From Bacillota bacterium (GTDB taxonomy: Bacteria > Bacillota > Clostridia > Christensenellales > SZUA-584): a stretch of DNA of 64,000 bases. Below, in pieces: positions 7,207-15,154 of the stretch (position 1 is the first letter of the stretch; each line of letters opens with the position of its first letter). Below the pieces are notes generated by a model. That model was not told the origin of the DNA. It worked only from the letters and a program-made list of their open reading frames with translations, and searched no databases. The stretch lies in the NCBI GenBank assembly GCA_023461435.1, contig JAEYLC010000014.1, positions 1 through 64,000 of the forward strand. The letters run 5' to 3'. The translations under genes and the position numbers were made by a program.

Positions 7207-7974
7207 ATGATATTTGTCATGGATGTGGGCAACAGTCACATCAAATGCGGTATATTCGAGGGAGACAAGCTCATCAACTCATGGCGCATGGCCACCAAGC
7301 AGGAGCGTACTGCCGATGAATACGGCATACGCATCGAAGCGTTTTTTCACCATGCGGGGCACGAATGCCGGGACGTGAAGGGCATCATCATATCGTCTGT
7401 CATCCCGACGATCAACTACACGCTTCAGCACATGTGCGGCACGTATTTTGGGCAGCAGGCGAGGTTTGTGGGTCCCGGCATGAAAACGGGCATCAACATA
7501 CTCTATGATAACCCAAAGGAGCTCGGTGCGGACCGCATTGTGAGCGCGGTCGCGGCATATACGCTGTACGGCGGGCCCTGCATTCTCGTGGATTTTGGCA
7601 CGGCGACGACATATGGCGCTGTGGCCGAGAACGGCGATTTTCTTGGCGGCGCGATCAGCCCGGGGCTTAAAATCGCGGCGGACGCGCTGACCAGCAGCGC
7701 GGCGAAGCTGCCGCGCGTGGAGCTTGTGAAGCCCGATAAGGCGATCGCGAGAAACACGATCGCGGGTATGCAGTCGGGCATCATTTACGGCTATGTGGGG
7801 CAGGTGGATTTTATCGTCCGCCGCTTTAAAGCCGAGATGGGCGGCAATCCGAGGGTGATTGCCACGGGCGGGCTTGCGCGGCTCATCGCGCAGGAAACGA
7901 GCGAGATTGACGAGATCAACAGCCTGCTCGCATTGATCGGGCTCAACATATTGTATAAGAAAAACGCGAAGTAA
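7207..7974 (+). CDS. coaX: Type III pantothenate kinase
   Basis: Phosphorylates pantothenate in the first step of coenzyme A synthesis. At 255 residues it matches CoaX of the acetate and sugar kinase fold. Visible are the N-terminal phosphate loop DVGNSHIKCGIFEG, the GADRIVSAVAA motif with the catalytic Asp (near residue 105), LVDFGTATTYG, and GGAISPGLK. The start ATG 7207 has a CTGGAGAG site upstream; a GTG at 7171 would overlap the preceding gene and is less likely. It is cotranscribed with the S component and with hom. Confidence 0.95.
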   Translation: MIFVMDVGNSHIKCGIFEGDKLINSWRMATKQERTADEYGIRIEAFFHHAGHECRDVKGIIISSVIPTINYTLQHMCGTYFGQQARFVGPGMKTGINILYDNPKELGADRIVSAVAAYTLYGGPCILVDFGTATTYGAVAENGDFLGGAISPGLKIAADALTSSAAKLPRVELVKPDKAIARNTIAGMQSGIIYGYVGQVDFIVRRFKAEMGGNPRVIATGGLARLIAQETSEIDEINSLLALIGLNILYKKNAK

Positions 7975-7990
7975 CGGTGAGGGGAAACAG

Positions 7991-9262
7991 ATGAAACAAG
8001 TCAACATTGCGCTGATCGGTCTTGGAACAGTCGGTTCGGGCGTATACAAAACGATCGAGATGCAAAAAAGCTATATTGAGCACAAGGAAGGCATATCGCT
8101 GAACTTAAAAAAAGTGCTCGCGCTGGCTTACTCGATTGACATTCCGGACGAGATGAAGGCGAAGGACTTTTATAAAGACATCATCGGAGACGAAACGATC
8201 GATATCGTGATCGAGCTGATCGGCGGTGTGAACCCCGCCAAGGAGTTCGTGCTTGAATCATTAAAGGCCGGAAAAACGGTGGTGACAGCGAACAAGGAGC
8301 TGCTCGCGCGCCACTGGCCCGAGCTCAACGCGGCGGCGCAGAAAAGCGGCGCGGGGCTGTATTTTGAAGCGAGCGTGGGCGGCGGCATCCCGATTTTAAG
8401 GACGATTTGGGAGAGCCTGCAGGCCAACGAGCTGACTTCGGTCATGGGCATCATCAACGGCACCACGAACTATATCCTCTCCAAAATGGAGGAAGACAAG
8501 GCAAGCTATGAAGCGGTGCTCAAAGAGGCGCAGCAGCTTGGGCTCGCGGAAGCCAATCCCAAAAACGACGTCGAGGGGCTCGACGCGATGTATAAGCTGT
8601 CGATACTCTCATCCATGGCGTTTCACGCGCGCGTGCCTGTGGAGTATATTTTCTGTGAAGGCATCACGAACATCACGCAGGAGGATATCGCCTACGGCGA
8701 CGAGCTCGGGTATACGGTGAAGCTGCTTGCCATCGGCAAAAAGCGCGGCAAGACGATAGAAGCGCGTGTGCATCCTACGATGATACCCAAAACACATCCG
8801 CTTGCGTCGGTGCGCGGCGCGTTCAACGCGATATACCTGCACGGCAATATCGTGGACGATATCATGCTGTACGGCCGCGGCGCGGGCGATATGCCCACGG
8901 CGAGCGCCGTGGTTTCCGATGTGCTCTACGCGGCGAGCCACGCTAAGCACCGGTATACATCTTTTTATAACGATGTGAAGGTGTCGTCCGAGCTGTCGTT
9001 TGAGAACAACTGGGAGTGCGAGTTCTTCATTCGCATCAGCGTGCAGGATACCCCGGGCGTGCTCGCCAAGATCGCGAGTGCATTCGGCAAGCATGGCGTG
9101 AGCATCAATTCGGTGGTGCAAAAAGGCCAGAGCGGGGAGAGCGTGCCGCTCATATTCGTGACGCACCGCGCCAAGGAGATTTCGGTCAAGTGCGCGATGG
9201 ACGATATTCGCTACATCCCCGAGGTTATCAAGGTGGCTAATGTGATCCGTGTGGAGAAATAG
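7991..9262 (+). CDS. hom: Homoserine dehydrogenase with C-terminal ACT domain
   Basis: Reduces aspartate semialdehyde to homoserine for threonine and methionine synthesis. The 423 residues show the Rossmann loop GLGTVGSGVY at the N-terminus and TANKELLA. They also carry the catalytic GGGIPILRTIWESLQ...GIINGTTNYIL segment and EAQQLGLAEANPKNDVEGLDA. An ACT domain (about 350-423, VQDTPGVLAKIASAFGKHGVSI) probably gives feedback control by threonine. The gene lies 16 bases after coaX with GGTGAGGGG as ribosome site, so it belongs to the same transcript. Confidence 0.95.
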   Translation: MKQVNIALIGLGTVGSGVYKTIEMQKSYIEHKEGISLNLKKVLALAYSIDIPDEMKAKDFYKDIIGDETIDIVIELIGGVNPAKEFVLESLKAGKTVVTANKELLARHWPELNAAAQKSGAGLYFEASVGGGIPILRTIWESLQANELTSVMGIINGTTNYILSKMEEDKASYEAVLKEAQQLGLAEANPKNDVEGLDAMYKLSILSSMAFHARVPVEYIFCEGITNITQEDIAYGDELGYTVKLLAIGKKRGKTIEARVHPTMIPKTHPLASVRGAFNAIYLHGNIVDDIMLYGRGAGDMPTASAVVSDVLYAASHAKHRYTSFYNDVKVSSELSFENNWECEFFIRISVQDTPGVLAKIASAFGKHGVSINSVVQKGQSGESVPLIFVTHRAKEISVKCAMDDIRYIPEVIKVANVIRVEK

Positions 9263-9295
9263 CCCTTAAGATTCCGAATGAGGAGGCCGAAGGTT

Positions 9296-9643
9296 ATGGT
9301 GATTAAAGTCGCTGACATGCAAAGTGAAATCAGAGAAGCGATGCGGGGCGGCCCCGGCCGTGTGGATATACGCCATATCGTGGGTGCGGATAATCTGCCG
9401 GCAAAATCACGCCTGTTTTCGCTGATCACGCTCGAGAAGAACTGCGGCATCGGGCCGCATGCGCACAGCGCGGAAACCGAAATCTTTTATGTGCTTGAAG
9501 GCGAGGGCGTGCTTGATGACAACGGGGAGATAAAGCCGTTCGTCAAAGGGGATGCCAACGTCTGCGGCGGCGGCGCGACGCACGCGGTGACCAACGAGAA
9601 GGATGAGCCGCTGCTTATGATCGCGGTAATCATCAGAGACTGA
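9296..9643 (+). CDS. Small cupin-domain protein
   Basis: A 115-residue single-domain cupin. The first metal motif is visible as GPHAHSAETEIFYVLEGEG (H, H, E) and the second as a shortened GGGATHAVTN with one His. Such proteins may be isomerases, dioxygenases or sugar-binding regulators; nothing nearby decides. ATG 9296 is taken as start because AGGAGG (9281-9286) lies 9 bases upstream. The gene ends the operon and is followed by a strong terminator. Confidence 0.8.
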   Translation: MVIKVADMQSEIREAMRGGPGRVDIRHIVGADNLPAKSRLFSLITLEKNCGIGPHAHSAETEIFYVLEGEGVLDDNGEIKPFVKGDANVCGGGATHAVTNEKDEPLLMIAVIIRD

Positions 9644-9657
9644 ATATGGTAAGCAAT

Positions 9658-9690
9658 AAGAGCCTTGGACTTGTGCCAAGGCTCTTTTTC
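9658..9690 (+). terminator. Rho-independent terminator after the cupin gene
   Basis: Perfect 11-base arms AAGAGCCTTGG and CCAAGGCTCTT (9658-9668, 9676-9686) around a 7-base loop, then TTTTC. It lies between convergent genes and may act in both directions. Confidence 0.9.
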
Positions 9691-9699
9691 ATCAGTTCT

Positions 9700-9960
9700 T
9701 CATTCTTCATTCTTTGATATCGCGTCAATCTGCCGCGCGATGTCCGCGAGCTTTTCGCGCGCTTCCTCAAGCGGCAGCGAGTGGTAGTCCCGGTTTTCGG
9801 CCGCGTGCCAAAGCCGCAGATGCAGTTGATCAAGACGCTGCCTTATATCATCGACAGCGCGCTGCAACTCAGCATATGCTTTCTTTTGTGCGGCTGTTAC
9901 CGGACGTTTCTTATCGAAATCGAGCGGTGCCAGGATCTCTAAGACCTTTTCATCGTTCAT
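9700..9960 (-). CDS. Small charged helical protein, function unknown
   Basis: 86 residues, strongly charged and probably all-helical; heptad-like Leu, Ile and Ala spacing (AELQRAVDDIRQRLDQLHLRL) suggests a short coiled coil. It starts 3 bases after the stop of the upstream metallo-hydrolase gene on the same strand, so the two are cotranscribed and perhaps translationally coupled, although there is no clear ribosome site. I recognise no family. Confidence 0.6.
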   Translation of the reverse strand: MNDEKVLEILAPLDFDKKRPVTAAQKKAYAELQRAVDDIRQRLDQLHLRLWHAAENRDYHSLPLEEAREKLADIARQIDAISKNEE

Positions 9961-9963
9961 ACG

Positions 9964-10791
9964 CTAAATCTCGAGGATATCTCCTGCGCTCATTTTTTTC
10001 GTTCGGGACATCAATATCAGTTTGTCGAGCGGTTTTTTACCCGTGCAATGCCCCGTATAGACCTTTTTGATTTTGTTGCTTTCGAGGTATTTGGCAAGAG
10101 CCACAATTTCCGATTCAGGCTCTTTTAAGAGGCTGCGCTTGCCGGCCCCGCTCAAATGGAACCCGCCGACCACACCTTTTATCGGGCCGAAATCTTCGCT
10201 CGCGGTCATCAGTATATTGAGCACACCGTAATGCGCGCAGCCGGTTAGCACAACCACGCCGTCCTCCTCCTTGATTGCCACATAAAGCTCATGCTCGAGC
10301 GTGTCACTTACGAAGCTGTCGCCTTTCTTTTCCAGCATCAGCGACGCATAAAGCGGCAGTCGGCGGAATTTTCTGATACTGGCAGCCGTCACGCCCGGCG
10401 CCACTTCAATTTTGTCGTCAAAAAAATGCAGTCGGGCTGCATATTTGTCAAAGAAGGCTGGGTCAAGGCTCGTTCGTTCTTTTTTACTGAGCACCTTTGT
10501 GTAAAAATCTCCTCGGATGGCGCTTTTCAAATAGACCTTGGCATGACTGTTGATTCCAAAAAACGCTTCAAGCCCGCCGATATGGTCATCATGCGCGTGG
10601 GAAATAATGCACGCGTCAATCTTATTGAGGTCAATCCCATGCAGCGTTGCGTTATACACGAAAGCATCCGAAGCCCCCGTGTCAAAAAGAATCCTTTTAC
10701 CGCCATGCTCAAAGTAGAGGCTTAAGCCATGCTCGTCTAAGAATCCGGTATTTTTGAGTTTTTCGTCTTCAATTAACGTGTATATTCTCAT
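9964..10791 (-). CDS. MBL-fold metallo-hydrolase
   Basis: 275 residues with the metallo-beta-lactamase metal motif SHAHDDHIGG (about residue 64), a second His in LTGCAHYGVLN and a third in VVGGFHLSG. The arrangement resembles the archaeal-type dihydropterin-ribofuranosyl-aminobenzene phosphate synthase-like hydrolases; the substrate is not predictable. The ATG at 10791 follows a CAGGTGA site. A 7-base inverted repeat lies just upstream and may be an operator. Confidence 0.85.
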   Translation of the reverse strand: MRIYTLIEDEKLKNTGFLDEHGLSLYFEHGGKRILFDTGASDAFVYNATLHGIDLNKIDACIISHAHDDHIGGLEAFFGINSHAKVYLKSAIRGDFYTKVLSKKERTSLDPAFFDKYAARLHFFDDKIEVAPGVTAASIRKFRRLPLYASLMLEKKGDSFVSDTLEHELYVAIKEEDGVVVLTGCAHYGVLNILMTASEDFGPIKGVVGGFHLSGAGKRSLLKEPESEIVALAKYLESNKIKKVYTGHCTGKKPLDKLILMSRTKKMSAGDILEI

Positions 10792-10801
10792 GATTCACCT
10801 G

Positions 10802-10821
10802 ATATAACGCCCTTGTTATAT
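10802..10821. promoter_or_regulatory. Inverted repeat upstream of the MBL gene
   Basis: ATATAAC (10802-10808) and GTTATAT (10815-10821), perfect arms around six bases, 11 bases upstream of the leftward start. Candidate regulator site. Confidence 0.4.
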
Positions 10822-10878
10822 GCATTGTCCGTCGATGTATTTGTTATGCTCGTGATACCATGTGCGCAGGGGTCTGAT

Positions 10879-11097
10879 TTACGTCTTGACCGTTTTCAAT
10901 GAAAAGCCGTCGAAAACAAGACCCATTTTCAAGCAGTTCATTTTTCCCAACGTCAACTGCTTGCGGTTTGCTTTGAGCCCGTCAAAGGAAAAGAGTTCTA
11001 AGGTGCTGATATCAAGACCGCATTTCGCGGAAAACGTGTCAGGCATTTTGCGAAGCTCTCGAAGTTTTGTTAACTTTGTGCCAACCTGTTTGCTCAT
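10879..11097 (-). CDS. Possible small HTH (XRE-like) protein or relic
   Basis: A 72-residue frame starting MSKQVGTKLTKLRELR. The stretch TFSAKCGLDISTLELFSFDG resembles the second half of an XRE helix-turn-helix (Ala-x-x-x-Gly-x-x-x-Ser-Thr), but the spacing is imperfect and no good ribosome site is seen. The opposite strand also has an open frame over the same DNA (10862-11194) without recognisable features. It may be a decayed regulator. Confidence 0.3.
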   Translation of the reverse strand: MSKQVGTKLTKLRELRKMPDTFSAKCGLDISTLELFSFDGLKANRKQLTLGKMNCLKMGLVFDGFSLKTVKT

Positions 11098-11286
11098 TAT
11101 CATTAGCCCCCGAAGCTTAATGTCATTTTATCACCAAATATTGCAAAGCACAACCCGTAGGATTGAATTAAACCGAAATATAGGCCCCAGTTGAATGTAT
11201 GCAAAGAAGAACGGGGGAATGATATCACGCAGCTCCATTTTCGTCATAAACTGTTAGTATATGAAGGCACGAAGGAGGATGAGGCC

Positions 11287-11595
11287 GTGGACCTAAATGT
11301 GGCAAGCTTCATTGTCAAAGATGCGTATATCCTTATCCCGGTGCTGTTCATCATCGGCTTGCTGCTGAAAAGAACACCGGGGCTGCCTGACTGGCTCATT
11401 CCGTGGATACTGCTTGCTTTTGGGATGTCAGGCGGATTCTTTTTGAGAGGTATGCAAGTTGACGGTCTGCTGCAGGGCGTGCTCGTGACGGGCGTCACTG
11501 TATTCGGTCATCAGCTCTATAAACAGACGACATGCAAATCGAAGGAAGATCCGCCGAAGAAGAAGCGAAGGATAAACCCTTTGCGAAAACGATGA
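11287..11595 (+). CDS. Holin-like small membrane protein (Hol44/holin superfamily V type)
   Basis: 102 residues with three hydrophobic stretches (about residues 10-30, 35-58 and 60-85) and a Lys/Arg-rich tail, a typical holin layout. The helices read VKDAYILIPVLFIIGLLLKR and PDWLIPWILLAFGMSGGFF, matching phage holins of the kind that end in GVTVFGHQLYKQ. GTG 11287 is the start, since GAAGGAGG lies at 11271-11278; the longer frame from 11191 has no site. There are no other phage genes nearby and no endolysin, so it may be a prophage remnant or a domesticated membrane protein. Confidence 0.7.
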   Translation: MDLNVASFIVKDAYILIPVLFIIGLLLKRTPGLPDWLIPWILLAFGMSGGFFLRGMQVDGLLQGVLVTGVTVFGHQLYKQTTCKSKEDPPKKKRRINPLRKR

Positions 11596-11680
11596 CTTAT
11601 GGTCGTATGAATCGGCATAATAAGAAGCTTTTGGTTCTTTGCACTTTATTTTTAATGATGAGTATGTTTATAAAGGGCTT

Positions 11681-11718
11681 ATCTTTTGAGCCTTGACCAT
11701 GGTCTAAAGCCAAAAGAT
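11681..11718. promoter_or_regulatory. Imperfect palindrome upstream of the T-box promoter
   Basis: ATCTTTTG (11681-11688) pairs with CAAAAGAT (11711-11718) around the core GACCATGGTC (11695-11704). It could end the holin transcript weakly or bind a regulator; no T-run follows. Confidence 0.35.
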
Positions 11719-11735
11719 ACAGCCGAGAAAAACTG

Positions 11736-11764
11736 TTGACAGGGAAATACAGCTGTGCTAGACT
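11736..11764 (+). promoter_or_regulatory. Promoter of the T-box controlled operon
   Basis: TTGACA (11736-11741), 17 bases, TAGACT (11759-11764). The -35 is perfect and transcription would start near 11771, at the beginning of the T-box leader. Confidence 0.7.
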
Positions 11765-11769
11765 CAAAA

Positions 11770-12035
11770 AGTGAAACCTGTGATGTGGAATTCAAACCAC
11801 GGATACGCGCCCCAAGAGAGCAGGCGATGGTGGAAATCCTGCGGAGATGCGGCCTGGCAAATGGACCACGGAGGGTAAGGTGAACGGCTTTAAGCCCAGT
11901 ATCCGAAACGTGAGCCAGCGTTAATGGCGGAAAATGTGTTGGCATTTTTGTGAGTGGGCTCGTTTTGCGACGGGTCAATGAAGGTGGTACCGCAGACGAC
12001 AGTCTGTCCTTTTGCAGAGGGCAGGCTTTTTTGTT
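11770..12035 (+). promoter_or_regulatory. T-box leader, tryptophan (UGG) specifier
   Basis: A leader of about 265 bases. The T-box sequence AAGGTGGTACCGC (11981-11993) is the hallmark that pairs with the free CCA end of uncharged tRNA. A terminator follows: AGTCTGTCC (12001-12009) against GGGCAGGCT (12019-12027) with G-U pairs, then TTTTTT. In the upstream stem the segment CAAATGGACCACGG contains TGG at 11862-11864, in the position and context of a specifier codon. Uncharged tRNA-Trp would therefore open transcription of the ECF, ior and ligase genes. The T-box call is firm; the specifier is read by eye without folding. Confidence 0.85.
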
Positions 12036-12135
12036 TAGCCGGACTGCCTGCAGAATACCGATACATCAGCAAGACGGCCGCTGTAAACTGACCGGCAGGC
12101 CGAGAAGAGAATAGAAAAGAAAGGACGAGACAAGA

Positions 12136-12705
12136 ATGGAAACAGAAAAGACAATGGAAAAAAGAAATGTTGAGGTGGCAAAGAAAAAAGGACTTTCGGC
12201 AAGAGACATCCTGCTGATCGGCATACTGCTCGCGGCGGGCGCGGTGCTCAAATTCTTTGTCGGCTCAGTGATCAACTTCGGCATGAAGCCGAACTTCATC
12301 ATCGCGATGTACTGCCTGATCATACTGCTGGTGAGGCCCCGGTTCCTCGAAGCGGTCATCATCGGTATACTGGCCGGTGCGGTCTGCCAGTTCTTCCCGG
12401 GTCAGCCGTATATCAACTTTGCGAGCGAGCTCGTGGGCGCTGTGGTGATGGTCCTGCTCTGCAAGATCCCGATGACGATCAAGAAATTCTCGCTGCAGCC
12501 GATTGTCAACACATTTCTTAGCACCCTCGCCAGCGGCTTTACGTTTGTGGGCGTTATGTACCTTATGTACTACGCCGGTGCGGATATCACCCCCACGCCG
12601 CTTGCGATATTTTTAGGGATCATATTCGGTACGGCGTTCATCAACGCGGTGATCGTGCAGCTGCTGCATATTCCGCTGCGGCTGGCGCTCAAAAATGAGA
12701 AGTAA
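12136..12705 (+). CDS. trpP: ECF transporter S component, TrpP-like (tryptophan)
   Basis: 189 residues with a charged N-terminus (about 25 residues) and five or six membrane helices. The motif NFGMKPNFIIAMYCLIILL resembles the GMKPD/N segment of the TrpP tryptophan permease family, and the tryptophan T-box directly upstream supports the same substrate. It delivers tryptophan into the cell when coupled to the two ATPases and T subunit encoded next. The start follows GAAAGGACGAGACAAGA. The symbol is by family resemblance. Confidence 0.8.
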   Translation: METEKTMEKRNVEVAKKKGLSARDILLIGILLAAGAVLKFFVGSVINFGMKPNFIIAMYCLIILLVRPRFLEAVIIGILAGAVCQFFPGQPYINFASELVGAVVMVLLCKIPMTIKKFSLQPIVNTFLSTLASGFTFVGVMYLMYYAGADITPTPLAIFLGIIFGTAFINAVIVQLLHIPLRLALKNEK

Positions 12706-12721
12706 CCCGGAGGAGCTATAG

Positions 12722-13567
12722 TTGATCTGCATCAAGGATCTTTACTTCCAATATAAAAACAGCGAGAGCTACGCGCTCAAGGACATCAATCTTCAGGTTG
12801 GTGAGGGGGAGTTTGTCGGTATCATCGGCAGCAGCGGCAGCGGTAAAACCACGTTGACGCATGTATTAAACGGCGTTGTGCCGCATTACTACGAAGGCGA
12901 TTTTTACGGCTGCGCAAAGATCGGGGGGCTGGACACGGTGACGGCCACCCCGATACAGCTGTCGCAGATTGTGGGCAGCGTGTTTCAGGATATCGACGGG
13001 CAGATGGTGTCGTCGGTTGTGGAAGACGAGCTGCTGTTCGGCCTTGAGAACTTCGGCGTGCCGCGCGCGGAAATCGAGGAGAGAATTGAGGACGCACTTG
13101 CAACGGTGGGTATTTCGGACCTGAGGTACCGCACGATTTTCTCGCTGTCGGGCGGGCAGAAGCAAAAGGTGGCCATTGCCGCGATCGCGGCGCTTCGGCC
13201 GAAGCTGCTCGTGCTCGATGAGCCGACGGGCGAGCTCGATCCGAAAAGCAGCCGCATGATATTCGATATGCTCAAAAAGCTCAACAGCGACTACGGTATG
13301 ACGATACTGATCGTGGAACAGAAAATCATGCTGCTTTGTGAATATGTGAAGCGCCTGCTCGTGATGGACGGCGGCGCTGTTCTTTTTGACGGAGATGTGC
13401 GCTCGGTGCTCGAAAACACGGACGAACTGCGCCGTGTGGGCGTCAATGTGCCGCGCGTGACCTCGCTTGCGAATATACTGCGCGGCAAAGGGCTTTACAG
13501 CGGCCCGCAGCCGGTATGCGTGGACGACGCGGAGCGGATGGTTCGGGGGGTGCTGCCGCATGCTTAA
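12722..13567 (+). CDS. ecfA: ECF transporter ATPase, first subunit
   Basis: An ABC ATPase of 281 residues: Walker A GSSGSGKTT near residue 39, Q-loop VFQDIDGQ, signature LSGGQKQKVAIA, Walker B LLVLDEPTGELDP, and a switch region IVEQ in place of the usual His (typical variation in EcfA). It hydrolyses ATP at the cytoplasmic face of the ECF complex. The TTG start at 12722 follows CGGAGG (12708-12713). Its 3' end overlaps the second ATPase by 8 bases. Confidence 0.9.
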   Translation: MICIKDLYFQYKNSESYALKDINLQVGEGEFVGIIGSSGSGKTTLTHVLNGVVPHYYEGDFYGCAKIGGLDTVTATPIQLSQIVGSVFQDIDGQMVSSVVEDELLFGLENFGVPRAEIEERIEDALATVGISDLRYRTIFSLSGGQKQKVAIAAIAALRPKLLVLDEPTGELDPKSSRMIFDMLKKLNSDYGMTILIVEQKIMLLCEYVKRLLVMDGGAVLFDGDVRSVLENTDELRRVGVNVPRVTSLANILRGKGLYSGPQPVCVDDAERMVRGVLPHA

Positions 13568-14360
13568 ATTCGACCACGTATGCTTCAGCTATAACCATGA
13601 AAACACGATCAATGATGTGTCTTTTCATATAAACAAGGGCGATTTTGTGGCGTTGATCGGCGAAAACGGCGCGGGCAAAACGACGATCGCGAAGCTGTCT
13701 AACGGTCTGTTAAAGCCAAACAAGGGCAGCGTGACGGTGAACGGCCTTGATACGCGCACAGCAAGAACGAGCCGTATCGCGCGTTCGGTGGGCTTCCTGT
13801 TTCAGAACCCCGACCGGCAGATCTGCCAGAACACGATTCGCGAGGAGATATTGTTCGGCCTTGGGTTTACCGTGCAGGACGCCGCGGAGCGCGAGCAGCG
13901 CTGCGAGACTGTGTTGCAGGAGTTTGGCTTCGACGGCAGCCGCAATCCGTTTTCGATGAGCCGCGGAGAGCGCCAGCGCATCGCGCTTGCGTCGCTGCTG
14001 GCGTGCGAGCCCGAGGTGCTGATACTCGACGAACCGACCACGGGCCTTGACTGGCGCGAGTGCATGCAGATCATGGACCTCGTGCAGAAGCGCAATGACG
14101 CGGGCGCCACCGTGCTGATGGTATGCCACGACATGGAGCTTGTGCAGGATTTTTCAAAGCGCATACTCGTGGTGACGGAGGGCAGCCTGATCGGCGACGG
14201 CCCGATGCAAGAGATCATGACGAACGAGCCGCTGCTGGAAAAGGCATCTGTGTCCAGCGCGCAGATTCCCGCGCTCGCGATGCGCTTTGGCGGCGAGTTC
14301 AAAGATATATTTTCGGCCGAGCAGATGGCCGAAGCGATTGAAAGCAGGTGCGCGCGTTGA
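13560..14360 (+). CDS. ecfA: ECF transporter ATPase, second subunit
   Basis: 266 residues, starting at ATG 13560 inside the end of the first ATPase gene, a sign of translational coupling. Walker A is GENGAGKTT, the Q-loop FQNPDRQIC is the diagnostic ECF form, the signature is degenerate (MSRGERQRIALA), and Walker B is LILDEPTTGLD, followed by the switch His in VCHDMEL. It pairs with the first ATPase as a heterodimer. Confidence 0.9.
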   Translation: MLKFDHVCFSYNHENTINDVSFHINKGDFVALIGENGAGKTTIAKLSNGLLKPNKGSVTVNGLDTRTARTSRIARSVGFLFQNPDRQICQNTIREEILFGLGFTVQDAAEREQRCETVLQEFGFDGSRNPFSMSRGERQRIALASLLACEPEVLILDEPTTGLDWRECMQIMDLVQKRNDAGATVLMVCHDMELVQDFSKRILVVTEGSLIGDGPMQEIMTNEPLLEKASVSSAQIPALAMRFGGEFKDIFSAEQMAEAIESRCAR

Positions 14361-15118
14361 ACGGATTTTTAGATTATGTGCCCGGCTCGTCGCCGTTGCA
14401 CCGCCTGAACCCCTTAAGCAAGCTCGTGCTGTCGCTCGTGCTGTGCATCTGCTGCTTTGTGAATGACGAGCACCTCTATGTGCTCGGTATTATCGTGGTT
14501 AATCTGCTGCTCGCAGCGTCGGCGGGAATTTTTAAGCGCGCGCTCAGAATGCTGACCGCGCTGCTCAAGTTTTCGCTCGTGCTGTTCATCATTCAGGTGC
14601 TTTTCATACGGGACGGCTCGGTGCTGTTCACACTGCCGCTCAATATTCCCATCACGGACAAGGGCGTACTGTTCTCGCTGTTGTTTGTGCTGCGGCTGCT
14701 CGCGGCGACGATGCCGCTCGCGATGATGCTCTCCGTCATGCAGATGTCGGAGCTCTCGGGCGTGCTCGTGGAAAAGCTGAGAATCCCGTATAAATACGCG
14801 TTCGGGCTGACCACGGCCATCCGCTTCATACCGATATTCATGGCTGAGGCTTCGGATATCATGATGGCGCAGACGGCGCGCGGCGTCGAATTCGATACGA
14901 AGAACTTTTTCAAAAAGGTGAGGCTCATACTGCCGCTCTGCGTACCGCTGCTCATAAGCTCGGTCAAGCGGATTGACCGCGGCGCGATCTCCGCCGAGCT
15001 GCGCGGCTTCGGCTGCCGCAAACGCGGGTATAGCTATCACAAATACAACATGAAGCTGGTCGATCTCGCGGCGCTGCTGCTCGCAGCCGCTGCCGTGTTT
15101 CTTGCCGTTGTGATATAA
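14348..15118 (+). CDS. ecfT: ECF transporter transmembrane (T) component
   Basis: 256 residues: N-terminal LHRLNPLSKLVLSL, four to six membrane helices, and the coupling motif AQTARGVEF followed later by AELRGFGCRKR, the two Ala-Arg-Gly motifs that contact the ATPases. A GTG start at 14348 overlaps the previous gene; TTG 14357 is a possible alternative. It completes a dedicated (group I) ECF importer for tryptophan. Confidence 0.9.
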   Translation: MRALNGFLDYVPGSSPLHRLNPLSKLVLSLVLCICCFVNDEHLYVLGIIVVNLLLAASAGIFKRALRMLTALLKFSLVLFIIQVLFIRDGSVLFTLPLNIPITDKGVLFSLLFVLRLLAATMPLAMMLSVMQMSELSGVLVEKLRIPYKYAFGLTTAIRFIPIFMAEASDIMMAQTARGVEFDTKNFFKKVRLILPLCVPLLISSVKRIDRGAISAELRGFGCRKRGYSYHKYNMKLVDLAALLLAAAAVFLAVVI

Positions 15119-15154
15119 TACGGCTTATAGATTTTGCATTTTGGAGATGATTGG

